Shown here piece after piece: positions 59,215-64,000 of a stretch of 64,000 nt of DNA. This DNA comes from Chitinophagaceae bacterium (GTDB lineage: Bacteria > Bacteroidota > Bacteroidia > Chitinophagales > Chitinophagaceae). Numbering within the stretch: position 1 is the first letter of the stretch; every line of letters begins with the position of its first letter. A program made the translations under genes and the position numbers. The stretch is taken from assembly GCA_016710165.1 (NCBI GenBank), contig JADJLJ010000001.1, forward strand, positions 1,054,001 to 1,118,000, given 5' to 3'. Under the pieces are notes generated by a model that saw only the letters and a list, made by a program, of their open reading frames with translations, had not been told where the DNA came from and ran no database searches.

Positions 59215-59967
59215 TTAGTTCATTTTCTTTTTTAAAGAGCTTACCTGGCTCTGCAGGTTATTTACCATGCTGGCCAGTGAGTTCATATCCCACCGTTGCT
59301 GTGTGCTTACCTTACTGATCACCATCTGTGCCTGCCAGAGTTCTGCCACATCTTCGGCATTGACCTGGTAAGGCTGGAATTGCGGATTATCGCTTACGAG
59401 GGTGAGTTTGTTCTTTGTACGGTTATTTTTTTCAATGCGCTTGTACACGATCCCTTCGCTGCGGCTCACAACAATATATGCCTGGCTGTTCTTTATGTCG
59501 TTGATGTCTTCCACTTTCTCACAAACAATGATGCTGCCGCTGGGGGTGGGCAACATACTGTCGCCGATTATCTCAAAAGCCCGGTAATTGCCACCTGATA
59601 ACATGGGTAAGGTGAATGTATTCAGTTCATCGATGAACTCACTGTCGGCATAATTTGCCAGGTAACCGGCAGCTGCTTTTACCGGAACGAAATGAATGAC
59701 ATTCCGGTCGGCCGACATCATTTTCATCTGCCGGCGCTTTGCCATGTAATTCCCGGAATTATTACTGAGGTCCTTCAGCAGAAGTTCATCCAGGGTAAGC
59801 TTGAACATATCGGCCACTATCTCCAGTACATCAAGCCTGGGGTCGGCCCGTTCTTCTTCATAGGCACCCACCAATGAACGTTTGATACGGAGTTTATTGG
59901 CAAACTCTTCCTGTGTCCATCCACGTAGTTTGCGCAGGTATTTCAGGTTTTGTCCGGCGATTGACAT
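59215..59967 (-). CDS. XRE-family repressor with S24 autoprotease domain
   Basis: The 250-residue protein couples an N-terminal HTH (QNLKYLRKLRGWTQEEFANKL) to a LexA/CI-like S24 domain. The catalytic Ser is in GDSMLPTPSG and the Lys in IVYKRIEK. PVKAAAGYLANY offers an Ala-Gly cleavage site before them. A coiled-coil tail (MVNNLQSQVSSLKKKMN) follows, unusual for LexA. It may be cleaved during DNA damage or act as a non-cleaved repressor. Repeats around its own promoter suggest autoregulation; its other targets are unknown. Confidence 0.9.
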   Translation of the reverse strand: MSIAGQNLKYLRKLRGWTQEEFANKLRIKRSLVGAYEEERADPRLDVLEIVADMFKLTLDELLLKDLSNNSGNYMAKRRQMKMMSADRNVIHFVPVKAAAGYLANYADSEFIDELNTFTLPMLSGGNYRAFEIIGDSMLPTPSGSIIVCEKVEDINDIKNSQAYIVVSRSEGIVYKRIEKNNRTKNKLTLVSDNPQFQPYQVNAEDVAELWQAQMVISKVSTQQRWDMNSLASMVNNLQSQVSSLKKKMN

Positions 59968-59974
59968 AGTGCAA

Positions 59975-60015
59975 CTAATTTGATTAGCACAAATATACTA
60001 ATAATTTTAGTGCTA
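59975..60015 (-). promoter_or_regulatory. Promoter and candidate operators of the XRE/S24 gene
   Basis: On the minus strand the -7 box TATATTTG (59997-59990) lies before the ATG at 59967. CTAAT-TTG-ATTAG (59975-59987) is a perfect inverted repeat between box and start codon. TAGCAC (59985-59990) and its complement GTGCTA (60010-60015) flank the box with 19 bases between. Both are consistent with autorepression. Confidence 0.55.
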
Positions 60016-60035
60016 CCAAATTTATTTTTACCCGC

Positions 60036-63000
60036 CTAGTTCTTCTTCCATTCGGGCAGCCGCCCGGGGGTGTAGGGAGCTTTGTATCTTTCCAGCAATC
60101 CTTCCACCTGTTTGATATCCTCCGTAACAGATCGCAGGGAATTCAGTACGGCTTCAAATCCATCGGCCACAATATTGTAGGATGACCTGAATGTTTCTGT
60201 CGGCGCTGAAGTGGTGCTCCACAATGCACCGGTGATCATGTCGGTCCTGCCCTTCAGGGAAATGGGTGCGGCACCTTCATACCTTGCCCGCAACCCGTCG
60301 CCGTTCAGCTGCCTGTTTATTTCATTCAGTTTTTTCTGGATGGCCGATACCTGTGCATATACCCCGGCAGGCACACCGGGTGCATCCAGTACCGCCCGTT
60401 TCAGGTAGGGTATCTTTTTTGTCAGTTCATTGCGGTATTCATCAGCCCCGCTCATTGCCCGGGTCAGCTCGGCCAGTTTTCTGTTGAATGCATTCAAAGC
60501 AGTTTTATCTGCTGCAGGCAATGAACTGTTGTTCAAAGGCACGCAATTAAATGAAACGGGTGCCGCCATCTCTGTAAAATTCCCGTCTTCGTATTTCTGT
60601 AAGGAAACCTTATACGTGCCGGGAACAACCATATATCCTTTATCCGGTTCATTCCACGCATAACTGTCATCGAAAGGCGTAAAGGTCACCGGGTTAAAAG
60701 GCAGGTAGCGCATATCCCAGCTTATCCTGTTAATGCCCTTTGTCACTGCTGTCTTTATTTTACGGATGGTATTGCCCTGTTCATCCGTAATGATAAAAAG
60801 CAGGTATGGGTCTTCCTGTTCCGCTTCCTTCTTTAAAACATCGTAGGCGGGATAATCAACATCTTCCCCCTTCTTTTGTTTTTCCTTTTCCGCATCCCTT
60901 CTTTTTTGTTTCAATGTCTTTGCTTCCTCCCTGATATAATACGTAAAGACGGCAGCCAGCTCCGGGTTGGGAGCCGTATAAAAACCGGCGCCCATGAACC
61001 CCTTTCCCCGGAAACCAAATGGATTGGCTTCTACAAACATCAACGCATCCTTCACCGGGAAAATAACCGCCGGTTTCCGGATGGTTTCTTTGGTAAGACT
61101 CCTGAGCGGCGAATAATCATCTAAAATATAAACACCCCTTCCAAATGTTGAGACCACCAGGTCATTTTCCCTTTTCTGTATCTCAATATCCATATAAGTG
61201 GCAGCAGGTAAACCCCCGGTGAACTTTATCCACTCATTGCCGCCATCCACGGTAAAAAATAAACCGAACTGGGTACCGGCAAATAACAATCCCGCATTCA
61301 CATGATCTTCTGCAATGCTGAACGTGCTTCCTTTTACCGGCAGGTTTGCTGTTATGGAAACCCATGTCTTACCGCCATCGGTTGTTTTCAAGAGATAAGG
61401 TTTATAGTCGCCGTAGTTGAAAGCCTGGCAGGCGGCATAGGCCGTCCGCTTATCATATTTTGATGCAATGATGTGGTGTATCCTCGTAAATTCCGTGATG
61501 CCCGGAAGCGAAGAAGCCCGGGTCCACGTCTTGCCTGCATCTGTGGTGAACCGGATCACCCCGTCGCCGGTGCCTGCATACAGAATATTCCCGTCCAGCG
61601 GCGATTCTGCAATGGAAGTGATATTGGCAAGGGACCCTTTACTGGCCAGCTCATCAATGCTCCAGCTCCGGTCCATCAGCCGTTGCATTTTTTGTGGTAC
61701 GCCCCGTGTAAGATCGGGACTGATGACATCCCAGGAATTGCCCTGGTCATTTGTGCGGAATAATTTATTGGCTGCAAAATAAACCCGCTTATTATCATGC
61801 GTTGAGATCAGCAAGGGCGAATCCCAATCGAAACGAAAACCGGAATCAACCATATTGACCGGCTGGATGAACAAGGTCTCCCCGCTTTTTTTATCATAGC
61901 GGACCAATCCCCCGTTCTGCGATTGCACATACAATATATTATCATCCTTCCAGTCTGCCTGTGTTTCAAAACCATCCCCGCCGAGTGTAAAGGTCCAGTC
62001 ACTATTGGTGATGCCGCTTGAGTTCTTCGTACGGGAAGGTCCTGCCAGGCTGTTGTTATCCTGTGTACCAATATAAACATTGTAAAACGGCAGGGCATTG
62101 TCTGTGCTGACCTTATAGATCTCTGTGATCGGTATGTTCGATTTAAAATCCCAGGTCTGCCCCCTGTCCCATGTTTCATAAACACCTCCGTCGTTGCCCG
62201 AGATCAGGTGCCGGGTATTGGATGGATCGATCCACATGGCATGGTTATCAACATGCTTGAATTTCTCACCCAATGCTTTAAATGTTTTTCCCCCGTCATC
62301 GCTTACCTGTATCAGAAGATCCATACTATATATCCTGTTCTCCTCTTTGGGGTCTGCAACGATCTTCTGCATATAAAACGGGTAAGCTGAATTATAGCTG
62401 CTTTGTTTTGTCCATGAAATACCCCGGTCGGTGCTTTTATAAAAACCACTTCCTTCTTTAGCCTGTACAAGGGCATACAGGATATCCGGGTTCACCGGAG
62501 ACACCGCCATCCCTATCCGCCCAACATTTTCTGATGGCAGGCCCGTCATGATCTTTTGCCAGGTTGCACCGCTGTCCAAGCTCCGGTAAATAGCGCTTTC
62601 ATTTCCCCCGCCAATTCCGGTATACCCTTTACGCATCCGTTGATGGGCCACCGCATAGAGGTTGGTTGAATACCGTGGATCCATGTGCACTTCAAAACAA
62701 CCCGTGTTATCACTCACAAACAAAACCCGGCGCCAGGTCTTGCCTCCATCCGTGGTTTTATAAATACCCCGGTCGCCACCCGGGTTACGCATGGATCCAT
62801 AGGCAGCAACATACACTACATTTGAATTACCGGGGTCAATCACAATACCCCCGATATGTTCTGAATTCTTAAGTCCCATATTCTTCCAGCTCTTGCCGCC
62901 ATTTTCAGAACGGTATATACCGTCGCCGTAAATGACATTGCCCTGGTTGTTATTTTCACCGGTACCGGCCCAGACGATGTTTGTATTCAGGGGGTCGATC

Positions 63001-63320
63001 TTTACAGCACCCATGGCAAAGGAGGACTGGTTCTCAAAAGCGGCAGTAAACGTAACGCCGTTATTTACGGTCTTCCATAAAGACCCATGGCCCGAAGCAA
63101 CATAGTATTCGCTTGTATTCGTTGGGTTCACGGCGAGGTCCACCACCCTTCCACCGGTTATTGCCGGGCCAATGCTCCGGAAGCTGAGCCCGGCAAGTGA
63201 GATATTTTTTACCGAATCCGGCTCCTTTGCCTTAGTATCTGCTTCGGCTTTTTTCTGCGCTGACCCGGAAAATGAAATGAAGATCAGCAGTAACCAAAAA
63301 AAGGATCTGATGAATTGCAT
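60036..63320 (-). CDS. Large secreted BNR/sortilin-type beta-propeller protein
   Basis: The 1094-residue product has a signal peptide (MQFIRSFFWLLLIFISFSGSAQ) and many Asp-box motifs (S/T-x-D-x-G-x-T-W), such as ENGGKSW, TDGGKTW, SLDSGATW, STDRGISW and TNDQGNSW, spread over residues about 60-740. These form one or two beta-propellers of the VPS10/sortilin type. A C-terminal region (about 790-1094) has charged helices (KQKRRDAEKEKQKKGED) and a fibronectin-like part. The family is widespread in Bacteroidota and often called glycosyl hydrolase, but no catalytic residues are identifiable, so a binding or peptidase-linked role is possible. Confidence 0.87.
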   Translation of the reverse strand: MQFIRSFFWLLLIFISFSGSAQKKAEADTKAKEPDSVKNISLAGLSFRSIGPAITGGRVVDLAVNPTNTSEYYVASGHGSLWKTVNNGVTFTAAFENQSSFAMGAVKIDPLNTNIVWAGTGENNNQGNVIYGDGIYRSENGGKSWKNMGLKNSEHIGGIVIDPGNSNVVYVAAYGSMRNPGGDRGIYKTTDGGKTWRRVLFVSDNTGCFEVHMDPRYSTNLYAVAHQRMRKGYTGIGGGNESAIYRSLDSGATWQKIMTGLPSENVGRIGMAVSPVNPDILYALVQAKEGSGFYKSTDRGISWTKQSSYNSAYPFYMQKIVADPKEENRIYSMDLLIQVSDDGGKTFKALGEKFKHVDNHAMWIDPSNTRHLISGNDGGVYETWDRGQTWDFKSNIPITEIYKVSTDNALPFYNVYIGTQDNNSLAGPSRTKNSSGITNSDWTFTLGGDGFETQADWKDDNILYVQSQNGGLVRYDKKSGETLFIQPVNMVDSGFRFDWDSPLLISTHDNKRVYFAANKLFRTNDQGNSWDVISPDLTRGVPQKMQRLMDRSWSIDELASKGSLANITSIAESPLDGNILYAGTGDGVIRFTTDAGKTWTRASSLPGITEFTRIHHIIASKYDKRTAYAACQAFNYGDYKPYLLKTTDGGKTWVSITANLPVKGSTFSIAEDHVNAGLLFAGTQFGLFFTVDGGNEWIKFTGGLPAATYMDIEIQKRENDLVVSTFGRGVYILDDYSPLRSLTKETIRKPAVIFPVKDALMFVEANPFGFRGKGFMGAGFYTAPNPELAAVFTYYIREEAKTLKQKRRDAEKEKQKKGEDVDYPAYDVLKKEAEQEDPYLLFIITDEQGNTIRKIKTAVTKGINRISWDMRYLPFNPVTFTPFDDSYAWNEPDKGYMVVPGTYKVSLQKYEDGNFTEMAAPVSFNCVPLNNSSLPAADKTALNAFNRKLAELTRAMSGADEYRNELTKKIPYLKRAVLDAPGVPAGVYAQVSAIQKKLNEINRQLNGDGLRARYEGAAPISLKGRTDMITGALWSTTSAPTETFRSSYNIVADGFEAVLNSLRSVTEDIKQVEGLLERYKAPYTPGRLPEWKKN

Positions 63321-63389
63321 ACGATGCGTTTTGGTATACTAATATAGGCCGATAAAATGAGAACCCGGCAACCGTTCAAAAAATCCATG

Positions 63390-63417
63390 TTGCCTTAATA
63401 CACTTACCTTATTTTTG
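63390..63417 (+). promoter_or_regulatory. -33 and -7 promoter elements of the small membrane protein gene
   Basis: TTG at 63390-63392 and TATTTTTG at 63410-63417 are separated by 17 bases, close to the Bacteroidota TTTG-N19-TAnnTTTG arrangement. The ATG at 63433 follows 15 bases later, which decides that start. Confidence 0.65.
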
Positions 63418-63432
63418 TACCAAATTAATTTT

Positions 63433-63903
63433 ATGAATTATCAACTCGTGATACACAGCATACTCCGCTGGGCGGTCCTGATACTGGGCCTCTGGGCTGT
63501 ATTGTCGGCCCTGTCTGCCGTTGTTTCAAAAAGAGAATACCGCAGCAGCGACAATAAGGTCAACCTGTTCTTCATGATCAGCTGCGACATACAACTGCTG
63601 CTGGGGCTGATCTTATATTTTACAGGTATGTGGTTTGAAAAAGTAAAAAGCGGGATGGGCGCTGTAATGAAAGATCCCACCGAACGTTTTTTTGCCGTGG
63701 AACATGCCCTGATGATGCTCATTGCCTGGTTGCTGGTGCACGTGGGCAGGACCATGGTAAAACGGGCGGATACCGATGCACAAAAACATAAACGTACCCT
63801 GATCTATTTCGGCATTGCCCTGGTCATTATCCTGGCAATGATACCCTGGCCTTTCCGTCAACCCGGCATTGCCAGGGAATGGTTCCCTCAATTTTCAAAT
63901 TAA
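63433..63903 (+). CDS. Four-helix membrane protein of unknown function
   Basis: The 156-residue product starts at ATG 63433 (MNYQLVIHSILRW) and has four hydrophobic segments, with His residues in helix 1 and in EHALMMLIAWLLVHVGR on helix 3. The pattern resembles proteins sometimes labelled cytochrome b-like, but no heme motif is proven. A longer frame from 63415 would start beside the -7 box and is rejected. surE begins 1 base after its stop, so they probably share a transcript. Confidence 0.75.
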   Translation: MNYQLVIHSILRWAVLILGLWAVLSALSAVVSKREYRSSDNKVNLFFMISCDIQLLLGLILYFTGMWFEKVKSGMGAVMKDPTERFFAVEHALMMLIAWLLVHVGRTMVKRADTDAQKHKRTLIYFGIALVIILAMIPWPFRQPGIAREWFPQFSN

Positions 63904-63904
63904 G

Positions 63905-64000
63905 ATGGTAAAAAGTAAAAAAGACAAACCCATCATCCTCATTACAAATGATGATGGCATCACAGCACCCGGCATCCGCAACCTGGTGGATGCAGTAAAA
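63905..64000 (+). CDS. surE: 5'/3'-nucleotidase SurE, N-terminal fragment
   Basis: The first 32 residues, MVKSKKDKPIILITNDDGIT then APGIRNLVDAVK, contain the SurE metal-binding signature TNDDG. SurE dephosphorylates nucleoside monophosphates and helps in stress survival. The gene runs off the right edge; only the N-terminal motif is visible, but it is diagnostic. It starts 1 base after the small membrane protein's stop. Confidence 0.9.
   Translation, partial: MVKSKKDKPIILITNDDGITAPGIRNLVDAVK

Noticed and set aside
60036..63320. Sialidase or other catalytic glycosidase
   Set aside because: Asp-box repeats alone do not give an active site; the sialidase arginine triad was not found.

Overview
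The window is a 64 kb piece of a Bacteroidota chromosome, most likely a member of the Chitinophagaceae or a close relative. The evidence is the recurrent -7 promoter box TAnnTTTG placed a few bases upstream of start codons, a type III glutamine synthetase, a secreted protein with a type IX secretion (T9SS) sorting tail, a single-chain glycine decarboxylase, a GH92 mannosidase, and many lipoprotein or signal-peptide proteins with cleavage after F/A-Q. I saw no rRNA, tRNA, CRISPR array, transposase, integrase or phage structural gene. The content is mainly housekeeping and envelope genes, broken up by an unusual concentration of small repeats.

Layout. 1-6.3 kb: glutamine synthetase III (partial), a membrane protein, purL and hldD, and an unknown secreted protein. 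6.4-11.1 kb: pyrG, a TrmH methyltransferase, a damaged UbiA prenyltransferase, ruvX and def; almost every gap here, and parts of purL and hldD, consists of short-word or palindromic repeats. 11.3-17.3 kb: five co-oriented genes for exported proteins (a T9SS cargo, a fibre-like protein with a C1q-like tip, an Ala/Pro-rich protein, an unknown, and a transglutaminase-fold protein without its catalytic cysteine), closed by a strong terminator. 17.3-25.7 kb: a DsbA-like protein, clpB, queG, a DeoR regulator divergent from anmK, and an ABC permease. 25.8-29.1 kb: an Xre/RES toxin-antitoxin pair that runs directly into folK, followed by a deoxynucleoside kinase and an MFS transporter. 29.3-45.9 kb: hydrolases, gcvP, an M28 peptidase, a KAS III enzyme, a DUF3472-FKBP fusion, a cold-shock protein, an MFS/redoxin pair, and an alpha-glucan phosphorylase. 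46-55 kb: mntR with an Nramp-UspA fusion, a glycosyltransferase, and several transporters. 55-64 kb: GH92, ssb, DinB-like, an XRE/S24 autoregulator, a large BNR-repeat protein, a small membrane protein and the start of surE.

How parts work together. purL and hldD are co-transcribed. mntR and the Nramp transporter form a self-regulated manganese/iron uptake unit whose operator overlaps the promoter. The Xre/RES pair has a palindromic operator around its -7 box and is translationally coupled to folK, so folate synthesis genes may share its autoregulation. The DeoR regulator and anmK share an intergenic region with a CTGCAA/TTGCAG inverted repeat, suggesting regulated recycling of cell-wall amino sugar.

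The most unusual feature is the 3.7-10.6 kb repeat cluster. It includes a 115-bp unit, present three times, that carries a promoter and the first 20-odd codons of ubiA; in-frame palindromic insertions in purL and hldD; and four different word repeats that follow the stop codons of four consecutive genes. I found no complete new defence or biosynthetic system. The best candidates for new biology are this repeat cluster, the TA-folK coupling, and several enzymes that lack a residue normally needed for catalysis.
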